From positions 24,777-88,776 of the forward strand of contig NZ_JBBAKG010000014.1 in assembly GCF_040403615.1 (NCBI RefSeq): 64,000 nt of DNA, read 5' to 3'. This DNA comes from Haliscomenobacter sp040403615 (lineage in GTDB: Bacteria > Bacteroidota > Bacteroidia > Chitinophagales > Saprospiraceae). Of the stretch, positions 43,671 to 52,991 are shown in pieces (position 1 is the first letter of the stretch; every line of letters starts with the position of its first letter). A model generated the notes under the pieces. That model did not search any database, was not told the origin of the DNA, and saw nothing but the letters and a program-made list of their open reading frames with translations. Both the position numbers and the translations under genes were made by a program.

Positions 43671-45056
43671 ATGCGTCTTCTACCCCTCCTGTTGTTACTT
43701 GGCTGGACAAGCCCCTTGTTGGCTCAACTTGACCTGGGCACCCATTTCATGCGCGGCACCTGGCAGGCTTACCAAAGCAATCCTGCCTTATTGCCTCAAC
43801 AGCGTATTACCATTTCTTTGCCCAACATTTATGGTTATGGCGAAGTAAGTGGATTCACCTTAGACCAAGTGTTGGAAAAAAACAGTGCCGGAACAACCAT
43901 ATTAAATGTAGATAAAGCCATCAGCCTACTGAAACCCGAAAACTACATCCGGGATCGCATAGACCTAGGTACTCTTGGCGTGGGATTTCACGTTGGGGGC
44001 TGGTATTTATCCTTGGGGCACAACATCCGTCAAAGTGCGTTTGCAAAATACCCCAAAGAACTGGCGCAGTTGGCCTGGAAAGGCAATGCCCAATTCGTTG
44101 GACAGGAAATACAAATTGCACCCAAAGTTGGCATTCAAACCTATCAAGAAATTAGCTTGGGCCTGGGCTTTAAGGCTTCCAAGCGTTTTACCTTGGGCGC
44201 ACGCGTCAAGCTGCTCAATGGCATGGGCAATATTTCATCGCGGAATCAAGACTTTCGTCTGTTTACCAGCGATGACGTGTACCAATTGACCGTTGATGCC
44301 GATTATGGGCTGAACGCCGCCGGTACCCAATTACAATACAATGGTTTCCGTGACATCAGCGCCAAATTGGATGCGGCAACTTTCAATTGGAGCAGTGCCT
44401 GGACAAACAACACGGGCTTTGCACTTGATTTGGGCGCTAGCCTGAATTTGGGCAGACTCGAATTGGCCGCCAGCATCCTTGATCTTGGGCAAATCAACTG
44501 GAAGCAAGACGTGACCAACTTGGCCATCAAAGGAAAATACAGTTTTGAAGGACTGGATGTCTTTCCGCAGGTTTGGACCGATTCGGTCAGTTTTTCCAGC
44601 ATCATCGATACCTTGGAAGCCCGCTTTAAGATCAGCGAAACCAATCAGGTATATGCCTCGGTGCTGCCAACCTATTCTTTTTTTAGTGCCAATTTGCACA
44701 TTACGGACAAAACCAGCCTTGGAGCGCTGGCGTATGGCGAGCGAATCTTGGGTGAATGGCTTCCCGCGCTGGCCTTGAGTGGCCAAACCGAACTCTTCAA
44801 AGGGTTCACCATTGGTGCGGTATACGTGGTCCGCAACAAGCGATTCGACAATTTCGGCGTCAATACCAGTTTGAAAATTGGCCCCCTGCAAGCCTTTGCT
44901 GCAACCGACAATTTGCTAACGCTCCTGCAAGGTAGCAACAGCAATGCCATTAATATTCGGGCTGGTTTGAATCTTGTTTTTGGCAAAATGGAGAAATCCC
45001 CCAAGCAGAAAGAGGAGGACGACAAAGATTTTTTCAAAGAAAAGATAAAAAACTGA
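43671..45056 (+). CDS. DUF5723-type outer-membrane barrel protein
   Basis: The 461-residue protein has a signal peptide (cleavage near LLAQ) and a barrel pattern with YQSNPALLPQQRITISLPN and repeated amphipathic strands, plus a charged C-terminal tail (KEEDDKDFFKEKIKN). It matches the DUF5723 (FadL-like) barrels of Bacteroidota. Function unknown. It starts 59 bp after cutC and may be cotranscribed. Confidence 0.82.
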   Translation: MRLLPLLLLLGWTSPLLAQLDLGTHFMRGTWQAYQSNPALLPQQRITISLPNIYGYGEVSGFTLDQVLEKNSAGTTILNVDKAISLLKPENYIRDRIDLGTLGVGFHVGGWYLSLGHNIRQSAFAKYPKELAQLAWKGNAQFVGQEIQIAPKVGIQTYQEISLGLGFKASKRFTLGARVKLLNGMGNISSRNQDFRLFTSDDVYQLTVDADYGLNAAGTQLQYNGFRDISAKLDAATFNWSSAWTNNTGFALDLGASLNLGRLELAASILDLGQINWKQDVTNLAIKGKYSFEGLDVFPQVWTDSVSFSSIIDTLEARFKISETNQVYASVLPTYSFFSANLHITDKTSLGALAYGERILGEWLPALALSGQTELFKGFTIGAVYVVRNKRFDNFGVNTSLKIGPLQAFAATDNLLTLLQGSNSNAINIRAGLNLVFGKMEKSPKQKEEDDKDFFKEKIKN

Positions 45057-45065
45057 AAATTGGGG

Positions 45066-45096
45066 TTGTTTGAAAGCACCGGAGCTATTACCTTTG
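45066..45096 (+). promoter_or_regulatory. tRNA promoter, TTG-N20-TACCTTTG
   Basis: TTG at 45066-45068, a 20-bp spacer and TACCTTTG at 45089-45096 give a near-ideal Bacteroidota promoter, ending 27 bp before the tRNA. Confidence 0.72.
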
Positions 45097-45123
45097 CACT
45101 CGCTTTTTAAGTAAAGCTTTTTT

Positions 45124-45197
45124 GGCGTGGTAGCTCAGCTGGTTAGAGCGTGCGATTCATAATCGCAAGGTCGGCGGTTCAAGCCCGCCTCACGCTA
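45124..45197 (+). tRNA. tRNA-Met (CAT)
   Basis: A 74-nt cloverleaf: acceptor GGCGTGG with TCACGCT, D arm GCTC ... GAGC, anticodon stem TGCGA/TCGCA with loop TTCATAA (anticodon CAT), T arm GGCGG-TTCAAGC-CCGCC, discriminator A. The CCA is not encoded. The G1-U72 pair argues against the initiator form. CAT could also be a lysidine-modified tRNA-Ile, so elongator Met is likely but not certain. Confidence 0.9.
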
Positions 45198-45212
45198 CAT
45201 GTAAATTTTAAA

Positions 45213-45248
45213 AGCCCTCTACTGGTTTTCCAATAGAGGGCTTTTTTT
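45213..45248 (+). terminator. Intrinsic terminator of the tRNA gene
   Basis: AGCCCTCTA (45213-45221) pairs with TAGAGGGCT (45234-45242), followed by seven T. It directly follows the tRNA. Confidence 0.92.
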
Positions 45249-45268
45249 GTTGTTGCAGTACTTAGTGG

Positions 45269-45742
45269 TTATTCTTCGGAGTCTGCTCTGCAAGCTGCTT
45301 TTTTCAAGTAAGTGCCAATTTTGGCATGTTCGGGATCTTTCAAAACCAATTTCCCGCCTTCAGCTTCGGTCAATTCTCCGGTCATTTCGCCTACCATGTC
45401 CTCTTCGAGGACGAATACTTTTTCTTCTGACTGTTCGCTGCCTTCGATGATGTAGTTCCAATCGGCAGTAATGGTGTTTCCATCCAGGGTGCCAACAAGT
45501 TCACCGCGGGCGCCATCTTTTTCCCAGGGTTGCCAGGCCATAAAGCCGGTTACATCTGTGCCATCGATCGTAAGGGTCAGGAAAGTCGAGTCTGGTCCTT
45601 CTGAGTAAAGGTAGCAAGTAGTACCATCTGCAATGGTGGTTTCGGTTTCTTCAGAAGTTTCATCCTCAGCAGGTTTAGCTTTGGGTTGACAGGCCAACAC
45701 GGTTAGTGCCAGAGCGAAAAAAGTTAGAAATCTGAGCATCAT
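45269..45742 (-). CDS. Small acidic lipoprotein
   Basis: The 157-residue protein starts with a lipoprotein signal ending ALTVLAC and continues with an acidic linker (EDETSEETETT) and a beta-rich domain (TTCYLYSEGPDSTFLTLTIDGTDVTGFMAWQP begins it). Two further Cys (TTCYLY and KAACRA) may pair. No family recognised. The ATG at 45742 directly precedes the signal; the longer frame to 45802 is not supported. Confidence 0.75.
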   Translation of the reverse strand: MMLRFLTFFALALTVLACQPKAKPAEDETSEETETTIADGTTCYLYSEGPDSTFLTLTIDGTDVTGFMAWQPWEKDGARGELVGTLDGNTITADWNYIIEGSEQSEEKVFVLEEDMVGEMTGELTEAEGGKLVLKDPEHAKIGTYLKKAACRADSEE

Positions 45743-45872
45743 AGAAATTTTAGAGCGTTTATGGAAAAGGAATTCCTGGTTCAAGTTAAAAAGCTTGCAC
45801 AAAATAGTCTGTCAATACAGGCATTTTTTTGCAAAAAGCAGCTAATTTCCGGCAATCAATGCACTGGAGGGA

Positions 45873-46544
45873 ATGGATTTTACGAATACACTACTGCTTA
45901 CGCTGCGCCTGGCCGCCATCACTACTTTTATTTTGCTTCTGCTGGGCATACCCGTTGCTTATGGTTTGGCGCGCAGCCGCAGTGCCTGGAAACCAGTATT
46001 TGAAGCATTGGTCAGCATGCCCCTGGTGTTGCCGCCAACCGTGATTGGTTTTTACTTATTGCTGGCTTTAAGCCCCAATGGTAGTTTTGGGCATTGGCTA
46101 CAGGATACTTTTGAAGTACGCCTGGTGTTTACGTTTAGTGGGCTGGTTTTGGGTTCACTGATCTACAGCTTTCCCTTTATGGTGCAACCGCTGCAATCTG
46201 GCTTCGAAAATTTACCTGCACATTTGGCCGAGGCATCGTACACGCTGGGAAAATCAAGCTGGACAACCCTCTGGTGGGTACTGCTGCCCAATATTCGGCC
46301 AGCGCTATTGAGTGGAATTGTACTGGCCTTTGCGCATACGGTAGGCGAATTCGGAGTCGTGCTGATGATTGGGGGCAATATCCCTGGCGTGACCCGGGTA
46401 GCCTCTATTGCCATTTACGATGAGGTAGAAGCACTAAATTTTGCCGAAGCCAATCGCTATGCGCTGAACCTGGTGTTGCTTGCCTTTGTATTCCTCGTCT
46501 TATTTTTTCGTTACAATCGCCGGTCTCAATCATGGACTTTATGA
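45873..46544 (+). CDS. modB: Molybdate ABC transporter permease ModB
   Basis: The 223-residue permease has five or six hydrophobic helices and the EAA loop typical of ABC importers (EASYTLGKSSWTTLWWVLLPNIRPALLSG). VLPPTVIGFYLL, TVGEFGVVLMIGGNIPGVTRV and the DEVEALNF segment match ModB. It pairs with the ATPase starting 14 bp downstream. No binding-protein gene (modA) is adjacent. Confidence 0.92.
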   Translation: MDFTNTLLLTLRLAAITTFILLLLGIPVAYGLARSRSAWKPVFEALVSMPLVLPPTVIGFYLLLALSPNGSFGHWLQDTFEVRLVFTFSGLVLGSLIYSFPFMVQPLQSGFENLPAHLAEASYTLGKSSWTTLWWVLLPNIRPALLSGIVLAFAHTVGEFGVVLMIGGNIPGVTRVASIAIYDEVEALNFAEANRYALNLVLLAFVFLVLFFRYNRRSQSWTL

Positions 46545-46557
46545 ACAGAACGTCTCA

Positions 46558-47424
46558 ATGAATAAGTTGGTAAGTACCCTCAATTTTGACCTGCACTTAC
46601 GCGATGGACGGCGCTCTTTTCACCTGGAGGTAGATTTTCAGTTGCATCCCGGCGAATTGTTGGCACTCACTGGCCCATCGGGCAGTGGAAAAACCACGGT
46701 ACTGCGTATTCTTGCTGGTCTGGAAAATCGAGCCAAAGGTCAACTTATTTTTCAGAGAGAAGTGTGGCAAGACAGTTCCAAACGCATTTTCCTTCCCCCT
46801 CAACAGCGTTCAATCGGCGTGGTTTTTCAGGATTACGCCTTGTTTCCCAATATGAATGTGGCGCAGAACCTGCGTTTTGCCTTACCTAAAGCAGCTGATG
46901 GCGCGTTGATCGAGGAGTTGTTGGAAGTCATGGATCTTATGGATCTCCGCAATGCCCTGCCGCTTGAACTATCGGGTGGCCAACAGCAAAGGGTTGCGCT
47001 GGCACGAGCACTCGTACGCCGTCCCAAACTGTTGTTGCTTGATGAACCCCTCTCGGCTCTGGACACCCAAATGCGCGAACATTTGCAAACCTACATTCTG
47101 GAGCTGCACCGGCGGTACGACCTCACTACCTTATTGATCAGTCATCATCCCGAAGAAATTCAACGCCTCGCTGATCGCATGTTGATGATGGAAAAAGGCA
47201 AAATAGTCAGGGAATCCATTCCAGCTCAAGATACTCCCGAAGGCTTGGTGCTTCAGGCCATTTGGAGGGGCATCCACGAAGGAATGGCACAGGTACAGTT
47301 GGGTGAAAATTTTCTTCAAACTCCCCTATTTATCCCGACCATAAAAACCTTTAGCGCCGGGCAAATTGTCAAAATTCGAATGCTGTCAAAAACTACTTTT
47401 GAAGTATTGGGAATGGGTGAATAA
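46558..47424 (+). CDS. modC: Molybdate ABC transporter ATP-binding protein ModC
   Basis: The 288-residue ATPase has Walker A GPSGSGKT, Q-loop VFQDYALFP, the signature LSGGQQQRVALARAL, Walker B LLLLDEPLSALD and the H-loop region (LISHHPEE). A C-terminal extension of about 70 residues is short for a full MOP domain. It starts at the ATG 14 bp after modB; the longer frame would overlap modB. It is convergent with an RsmI-like gene 4 bp away. Confidence 0.9.
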   Translation: MNKLVSTLNFDLHLRDGRRSFHLEVDFQLHPGELLALTGPSGSGKTTVLRILAGLENRAKGQLIFQREVWQDSSKRIFLPPQQRSIGVVFQDYALFPNMNVAQNLRFALPKAADGALIEELLEVMDLMDLRNALPLELSGGQQQRVALARALVRRPKLLLLDEPLSALDTQMREHLQTYILELHRRYDLTTLLISHHPEEIQRLADRMLMMEKGKIVRESIPAQDTPEGLVLQAIWRGIHEGMAQVQLGENFLQTPLFIPTIKTFSAGQIVKIRMLSKTTFEVLGMGE

Positions 47425-47428
47425 CTTT

Positions 47429-48139
47429 TCACCCCATTAAAAAAATTGCCGGACGCTTGTGCAGGTCTTTGGGCGGATTTTTTTTCCACTCCTCAATTTT
47501 ACGGGTCAAAATAAATTCAGTGGGCAAAGTCAAGTCAACTGCAATGCAAAAGCGGGTTTGCGGCGCGAGGTGTTGGAGTGCTGCATCCACGATTTGCTGA
47601 TTGCGGTAGGGTACTTCTATGAAAATTTGGGTACTGTTTTCGCGTTGTACCAATTGCTCCAGTCTTTTGAATTGTTGTCCCAAATCCTGTTTTTTGGCGC
47701 TCAGGTATCCTTGGAAACTGAATTTTTGGCCGTTCATTCCTGAGCCCATCAATGCCAGCAAAATCGAGGAAGGCCCCACCAGGGGGACAACCTGAATCCC
47801 TTGTTGGTGCGCCAGCCTTACGACTTCAGCACCGGGATCAGCTACTCCTGGGCATCCGGCCTCCGACATCAGGCCGATGTTGCGGCCAGCGATGGCGGGC
47901 GCCAAAAATTGCTGGTATTCACTTTCTTTGGTATGCTCGCTTAGTTCCACCATTTCAAGTTCGGGCAAAGGCCGGGGGTGCTTGGCTGCCTTGATGAAAT
48001 AGCGAGCGGTTTTGGCGCGCTCTACGATGAAGTAATCGAGTTGTCGTAAGGTTTGGGCCACATATTCCGGGATGGTCTGACTGGCATTTTCGCCCAGCGG
48101 GACGGGAATCAGAAAAAGCTTGCCGTATTGTTGTTGCAT
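47429..48139 (-). CDS. Tetrapyrrole-methylase/RsmI-like SAM methyltransferase
   Basis: The 236-residue protein has the TP_methylase fold: LFLIPVPLGEN, a GLMSEAGCPGVADPGAEVVRLA motif, VVPLVGPSSILLALMGSG and KFSFQGYLSAK. It is close to RsmI, which 2'-O-methylates cytidine 1402 of 16S rRNA, but lacks the canonical opening segment (e.g. VATPIGN) of RsmI, so the substrate is uncertain. I placed the start at 48139, where the motif begins. Confidence 0.82.
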   Translation of the reverse strand: MQQQYGKLFLIPVPLGENASQTIPEYVAQTLRQLDYFIVERAKTARYFIKAAKHPRPLPELEMVELSEHTKESEYQQFLAPAIAGRNIGLMSEAGCPGVADPGAEVVRLAHQQGIQVVPLVGPSSILLALMGSGMNGQKFSFQGYLSAKKQDLGQQFKRLEQLVQRENSTQIFIEVPYRNQQIVDAALQHLAPQTRFCIAVDLTLPTEFILTRKIEEWKKNPPKDLHKRPAIFLMG

Positions 48140-48198
48140 TAGATTTTGCCTGCGTTTGGACTTGCAGCGAGACCGAAGCTCGGCACAATGTTTGCTGA

Positions 48199-49278
48199 TT
48201 AAATGACACTTGGTGAATTCACCATCAGGTGTCGATTTTGTTCCTGTTTTACACGTGGGTTCATCAAGGCAAACCACAAGGGAGGAAACAAGGAAATAAT
48301 GATGGAGGTTGGATAACCAAACGGCAATTGTGGACTTTCGTCAAAGTGGCGTAAAATCTGGTACTTCCGACTCGTTTTGAAGTGGTGATCCGAGTGTCGG
48401 GTCAGTTCGTACAAGAAAATACGACCCAGTTCATGATCCGAATTCCAGGAGTGCCAGGGTTGAACGGGTTCGGGGCGGCCATTGGGCAGCATGGATCGGC
48501 GCAGCCCATAATGTTCGATGTAGTTGACGCATTCAAGCAGTAGGAATCCAAAAACGGCAACAGCGATGGCATAAGGCACCATCCACCAGGCATAAAAAAG
48601 TCCCACGCTCAGCAGATACCCCAACTGGAACACCTGAAAACGCAGCATTTCGTTGTTCCAACTGAGCCAATGGGCCGAATTGGCTTTTTGCAACCGGTCT
48701 GCTTCCAGTTTCCAGGCATTGCGCCAGGATCCGGTTACCGAGCGCAACCAAAATGCATACAGGTTTTCGCCCAAGCGCGCCGATGCCGGATCGGCATCGG
48801 TACTCACGTGTTTGTGGTGACCACGATTGTGTTCTATGAAAAAATGCATGTACAAGGCCGACAAGAGCAGGATTTTGGCCATCATAATTTCGGATGCTTT
48901 GCTGCGGTGTCCTAGTTCGTGCGCCACATTGATGCCGATGGTACCCACAATCAAGCCCACACTGCAGGTCATGCCCACCAATTCATAGGTTTGGGCAGTG
49001 CCTGCAAATACTTGCTGAAAATAAACGTGCAAAATGAATAACAGCAGCGGAACATTGAGGTACAACAAAAGGTCGAAAAACCAGGTATTGACTTGCCTGC
49101 TTTCTTCTTCAGGAGAGAAGTTGCGGGTAGATTGCGGACTGACAATCTCCAGCAAGGGAATCATCACGAAGCCCACATAGATGCCTGCAAACGACCAATG
49201 ACCTTGCTCATACAAGCCCCACAGCGCAGCTAAAGGAGCCAAATAGGCGATCAGGTACTTTAAATTGTTCCATTTCAT
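48199..49278 (-). CDS. alkB: AlkB-type alkane 1-monooxygenase (membrane di-iron)
   Basis: The 359-residue membrane protein has several hydrophobic helices and the His boxes of AlkB in order: HELGHR (120-125), EHNRGHH (149-155), NYIEHYGL (252-259) and TRHSDHH (293-299). It should hydroxylate terminal carbons of alkanes or related fatty compounds using electrons from a reductase. A [2Fe-2S] reductase gene is divergent, with a 148-bp gap. An alternative upstream start exists (49332). Confidence 0.92.
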   Translation of the reverse strand: MKWNNLKYLIAYLAPLAALWGLYEQGHWSFAGIYVGFVMIPLLEIVSPQSTRNFSPEEESRQVNTWFFDLLLYLNVPLLLFILHVYFQQVFAGTAQTYELVGMTCSVGLIVGTIGINVAHELGHRSKASEIMMAKILLLSALYMHFFIEHNRGHHKHVSTDADPASARLGENLYAFWLRSVTGSWRNAWKLEADRLQKANSAHWLSWNNEMLRFQVFQLGYLLSVGLFYAWWMVPYAIAVAVFGFLLLECVNYIEHYGLRRSMLPNGRPEPVQPWHSWNSDHELGRIFLYELTRHSDHHFKTSRKYQILRHFDESPQLPFGYPTSIIISLFPPLWFALMNPRVKQEQNRHLMVNSPSVI

Positions 49279-49342
49279 GGTAAAAAGCGTTTGAGTTTGG
49301 GATTCAGCGGTATTGTTCCACGCGAACTCCAAAACATTTAAT

Positions 49343-49350
49343 TATTTTTG
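49343..49350 (+). promoter_or_regulatory. Putative -7 box TATTTTTG before the reductase gene
   Basis: An exact TAnnTTTG match 76 bp before the ATG of the reductase gene, in the region shared with alkB. No good -33 element at standard spacing. Confidence 0.45.
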
Positions 49351-49426
49351 CCTCCTCAAAACCGAAATCACGAATCTATGTTAGAGTTGGGGGATTTAAA
49401 TACCTCAATTTTACAAGTATCCAGAT

Positions 49427-50527
49427 ATGAGCAAAAAATTCTTTACGCTAAAGGTTAAAGAAATCCGCCCGGAAACCGCGGATGCAGTTACAGTTTTGTT
49501 TAGCATTCCCGAAGATATAAAATCTGAGTTTGTTTACAAAGCTGGACAATACCTTACCCTCAATTTTTTGATCAACGGCAAGGAAGCGCGCCGGGCCTAC
49601 TCTATGTGTAGCAGTCCACTTGAGCCCGATATTGCGGTAACGGTCAAAAGAGTAAAAAAAGGCTTGGTGTCCAATTACATCGGCGACAAACTTCGCCCAG
49701 GCGATGAAGTGGAGGTAATGCAACCCGATGGCCGCTTTACGCCAGTATTGGATCCTGACCAGCGCAAAACCTATTATCTCTTTGGGGCAGGAAGTGGCAT
49801 TACGCCTTTGATGTCGATATTGCAAACCATTTTGGAAGAAGAGCCCCAAAGTTCGGTGCACCTGCTGTATGGCAACCGCAGTGAAGACACCATCCTGTTT
49901 AAAGCGCAACTGGATCAATTGTTGATCCGTTACGACGGTCAATTGACCGTAACGCATACCCTGAGTCAACCCAAACGCGACAAACCCAAGGGATTGTCTG
50001 GAATTTTTGCCAAAGGCACCATTGCGTGGGAGGGATTGGTTGGCCGGATTGATAACGCTTCTATCAATCGGTTTTTGATGGAACATCCCAACAATACCAA
50101 AGAAGCAGAATACTTCATTTGTGGCCCAGGCGCAATGATCGATGCGGTTGAACAAGCCGTAAATGCCAGGGGAATTGACAAAAAACACATTCACGTTGAG
50201 CATTTTACGGCTAATATTGACCCCAATGCCCCGCACGTAAGCGGTGTGAGTGGAGCCCAGGTGATCGCCATCCTCAATCGCCAAACCCATACCGTAACCG
50301 TAGCCCCCAACAAAACCATTTTGGATGCTTTGTTGGATCAAAAACTGAATCCACCCTATTCCTGTACCTCTGGCGCTTGCTCAAGCTGTATGGCTAAAGT
50401 GCTCAAAGGCTCGGTAAAGATGGACGCCTGTTATGCCTTGGATGACGAGGAGGTGAAAAATGGTTTTATCCTGACCTGTCAGTCGCACCCAACCTCAGCC
50501 GAAGTAGAAATTACGTATGATGTTTAG
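49427..50527 (+). CDS. PaaE-like FAD/[2Fe-2S] reductase
   Basis: The 366-residue protein has an FAD-binding domain (about 5-105; RAYSMCSSP), an NAD(P)-binding domain (about 108-240; FGAGSGITPLMSIL) and a C-terminal plant-type ferredoxin domain with C313, C318, C321 and C351 (C-x4-C-x2-C-x29-C). This is the layout of PaaE/class IA-type reductases that feed oxygenases. Being divergent from alkB, it is the likely electron donor for AlkB; this is inference from context. Confidence 0.9.
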   Translation: MSKKFFTLKVKEIRPETADAVTVLFSIPEDIKSEFVYKAGQYLTLNFLINGKEARRAYSMCSSPLEPDIAVTVKRVKKGLVSNYIGDKLRPGDEVEVMQPDGRFTPVLDPDQRKTYYLFGAGSGITPLMSILQTILEEEPQSSVHLLYGNRSEDTILFKAQLDQLLIRYDGQLTVTHTLSQPKRDKPKGLSGIFAKGTIAWEGLVGRIDNASINRFLMEHPNNTKEAEYFICGPGAMIDAVEQAVNARGIDKKHIHVEHFTANIDPNAPHVSGVSGAQVIAILNRQTHTVTVAPNKTILDALLDQKLNPPYSCTSGACSSCMAKVLKGSVKMDACYALDDEEVKNGFILTCQSHPTSAEVEITYDV

Positions 50528-50582
50528 TAATTAAATATCCTCGTTTTACTCAAACAAGTGCTCAAAGGCAAAACAATTATTT

Positions 50583-52991
50583 ATGCCCTTTCACGCCTAT
50601 TACCTGTCGGTATTCTTGTGCCTATGGCTCAGTCAAACTGGACTATATGCTCAAGACTCCCGACGGATAGGCATAGATTATGAGCATACTTATCCACATT
50701 ATGGACCAGTTCTTAGCCCGAACGGCAGCTTTCTTTTGTATTCAGAAGAAAAGAATGAGGCAAACCTGGGCCGGGAAAATTTAGCCGATATCTGGATTTG
50801 TCACCACTTGGGCGACAATAAATGGAGCCGACCTGTCAATGCGGGAATTCCACTCAATTCCGACCTGACAGATCAATGCCTGGCGGTAAACCTGGACGAA
50901 AATGAACTTTTTTTGCTGACAGAAGATGTGCAGGGAAAAAAATCAATCGCCCAGTCCAAGCTCAACAATCGTACCTGGAGCATACCCCAGGTGATGCAGA
51001 TTGAACCTTGGGATTCTCTGTACGAAATTCGGCATGGATTTGTAAGCAATGATGGACAAACCCTTTTGTTGTGTCTTTTTCATCCAGATAGCTCCCGGCA
51101 ACAATCCAATATTTATGTGGCTCAGCGGGAGAGCGATTTGTCCTGGAAAAATTTGCAATCCCTGGGGCCTGTAGTCAATACCAATGGGCAAGAGCGGAGT
51201 GCATTTTTGGCGGCAGATGGACAAACCCTTTATTTCTCCTCCAACGGACACAAAGGATATGGCGGGCTGGATCTTTTTGTAAGCAGGCGAACCACCAACT
51301 CCTGGACAGATTGGAGTCCTCCTGTTAATCTTGGTGCCCCTTTCAATTCCAGCAACGACGATTGGGGTTTTACAACGTCTGTTTTGGGCGAAAAAGCCTG
51401 GTGGAGCACCTCAGAAAAGAATTTGAAATACATCCGTACTGCCAATATTCCGGATGGGTTGCGGCCTCAGCATGTCATCCTGGTCAAGGGGCTGGTTTAT
51501 CAACCGTTTTCCAAAACGATTGCGCCAAATGTCAACGTCACGTTGAATTATTTCGACCTGCTAAGAGGGAAGAAAATGACTCGGCAGGGTATTACCAATC
51601 AGCAAGGGAAATACCAGTTGCTGTTGCCACGCAATTCCGAAATGACCGTTAGCGGATTAACAGATGTATACTTTTCACCATCCTATAATCTGTTGGGCAA
51701 AGGCCCTGCCGTAACCGAACGGGAAGACAATGAGGCAGAATTGATGAAAGTCATTAAAATCAAATCTCCTGCTTACCAACAGGTTGAATCGGAAATTGAA
51801 ACGCTGCAACTGGCGATCAATGCAAAAGCCAACGAAATCCGAGCACTGGATAAGGAATGTATCAAATACATAGATGCAATCCTGCATTTGCAGGACGATA
51901 CTATCCCTGGGGATTTATCCACCAAGTCATCCGAAATGGGCATGAAAAAGCTCAAGGAGGAATACGAGGCTGCTCAAAAACAGCAAGCATTGCTGTTTTT
52001 TCATGACGAGCCCAAACGCGACGCCAATGTGGAGTTATCCATAGGGGGTCTTCCCAATGCAACCCCCAGAGCCATTCCAATCGATTTTGATGATTTTGCG
52101 CGGATCATTGAAATCCAGCAGCGTTGGGAGATTCTACCGGCTACGACTCAATCCTTGATTCGGCAAATGTTGTTGGAAGAAATAAAAAAGAAAGACAAGG
52201 AAATTACATCGGTAGATCGAATCCTCTGGCGATCAGAGAAAGACAGTATTCTGAACAAGCCAAACTTGTTGTTGCTGCCAGAAACAGCTTTATCCAGATG
52301 GAAAGGTGTTTTTGCGCCTTGCTTTGAATGGCAGGAAATCTTTTGCCGAGACATGGCCAATATGTTTTTACAAAAAAACCAGGCAGAACTTACATCAAAA
52401 ATCAAAAATGATGTTCGCAACTATTTGCGGGCATTTCTCAATTACCGCCTTTCTCTGGCTCAGTCGGCTAACCTCAAAAGTCTTGTCCGGGAAAGGGTTG
52501 AGGCTCAATTGCAATTTGAACGGGAACATTTAGGTGAATTCACCGATTACCGAACCAAAGAAGAACCTGCCCCTGCGATTGACACTTTAACGGTAATCGC
52601 TAAAAATGAACTGGAACAAGACATCCAGCTTTTTGATCCTGTGATTGAAAAAACCATCGTGTTGGATGACATCGTCTTTTTGGCCAATCAAGCAGAATTG
52701 GACTCCTCTTCTTATATTGAGATAAATCGACTTGCCGCATTCCTAAAGGCCAATCCCAACCTGATCGTTGAAATTGTGGCGCATACCAACAACCATTGTA
52801 CCTATAATTTTGCCGCAGATTTAACGGCGCGACGGGCAGAAAAAATTGCCGATTTGTTGATCACTTCTCCGCTCGAGGCCGAGCGCATCCGGCACCGAGG
52901 AATGGGTAAAGAACAAGCAATTGCGAGCAATGCCACCCTGAAAGGAAGATTGGTCAATCAACGGATTGAAATTACATTTTCGATCGAGTAG
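50583..52991 (+). CDS. OmpA-family protein with PD40 propeller
   Basis: The 802-residue protein has a signal peptide (cleavage near LYAQ), a propeller region with PD40 blades (about 35-310; SPNGSFLLYSEE, ADGQTLYFSSNGHKGYGGLDLF), a carboxypeptidase-like beta domain (about 310-380), a helical region and a C-terminal OmpA domain (about 690-800; LIVEIVAHTNNH, ARRAEKIADLLI). OmpA domains bind peptidoglycan. In Bacteroidota such proteins are envelope-integrity factors related to the PorE/GldM-type context. The stop codon forms part of a hairpin that begins the tandem repeat. Confidence 0.88.
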   Translation: MPFHAYYLSVFLCLWLSQTGLYAQDSRRIGIDYEHTYPHYGPVLSPNGSFLLYSEEKNEANLGRENLADIWICHHLGDNKWSRPVNAGIPLNSDLTDQCLAVNLDENELFLLTEDVQGKKSIAQSKLNNRTWSIPQVMQIEPWDSLYEIRHGFVSNDGQTLLLCLFHPDSSRQQSNIYVAQRESDLSWKNLQSLGPVVNTNGQERSAFLAADGQTLYFSSNGHKGYGGLDLFVSRRTTNSWTDWSPPVNLGAPFNSSNDDWGFTTSVLGEKAWWSTSEKNLKYIRTANIPDGLRPQHVILVKGLVYQPFSKTIAPNVNVTLNYFDLLRGKKMTRQGITNQQGKYQLLLPRNSEMTVSGLTDVYFSPSYNLLGKGPAVTEREDNEAELMKVIKIKSPAYQQVESEIETLQLAINAKANEIRALDKECIKYIDAILHLQDDTIPGDLSTKSSEMGMKKLKEEYEAAQKQQALLFFHDEPKRDANVELSIGGLPNATPRAIPIDFDDFARIIEIQQRWEILPATTQSLIRQMLLEEIKKKDKEITSVDRILWRSEKDSILNKPNLLLLPETALSRWKGVFAPCFEWQEIFCRDMANMFLQKNQAELTSKIKNDVRNYLRAFLNYRLSLAQSANLKSLVRERVEAQLQFEREHLGEFTDYRTKEEPAPAIDTLTVIAKNELEQDIQLFDPVIEKTIVLDDIVFLANQAELDSSSYIEINRLAAFLKANPNLIVEIVAHTNNHCTYNFAADLTARRAEKIADLLITSPLEAERIRHRGMGKEQAIASNATLKGRLVNQRIEITFSIE

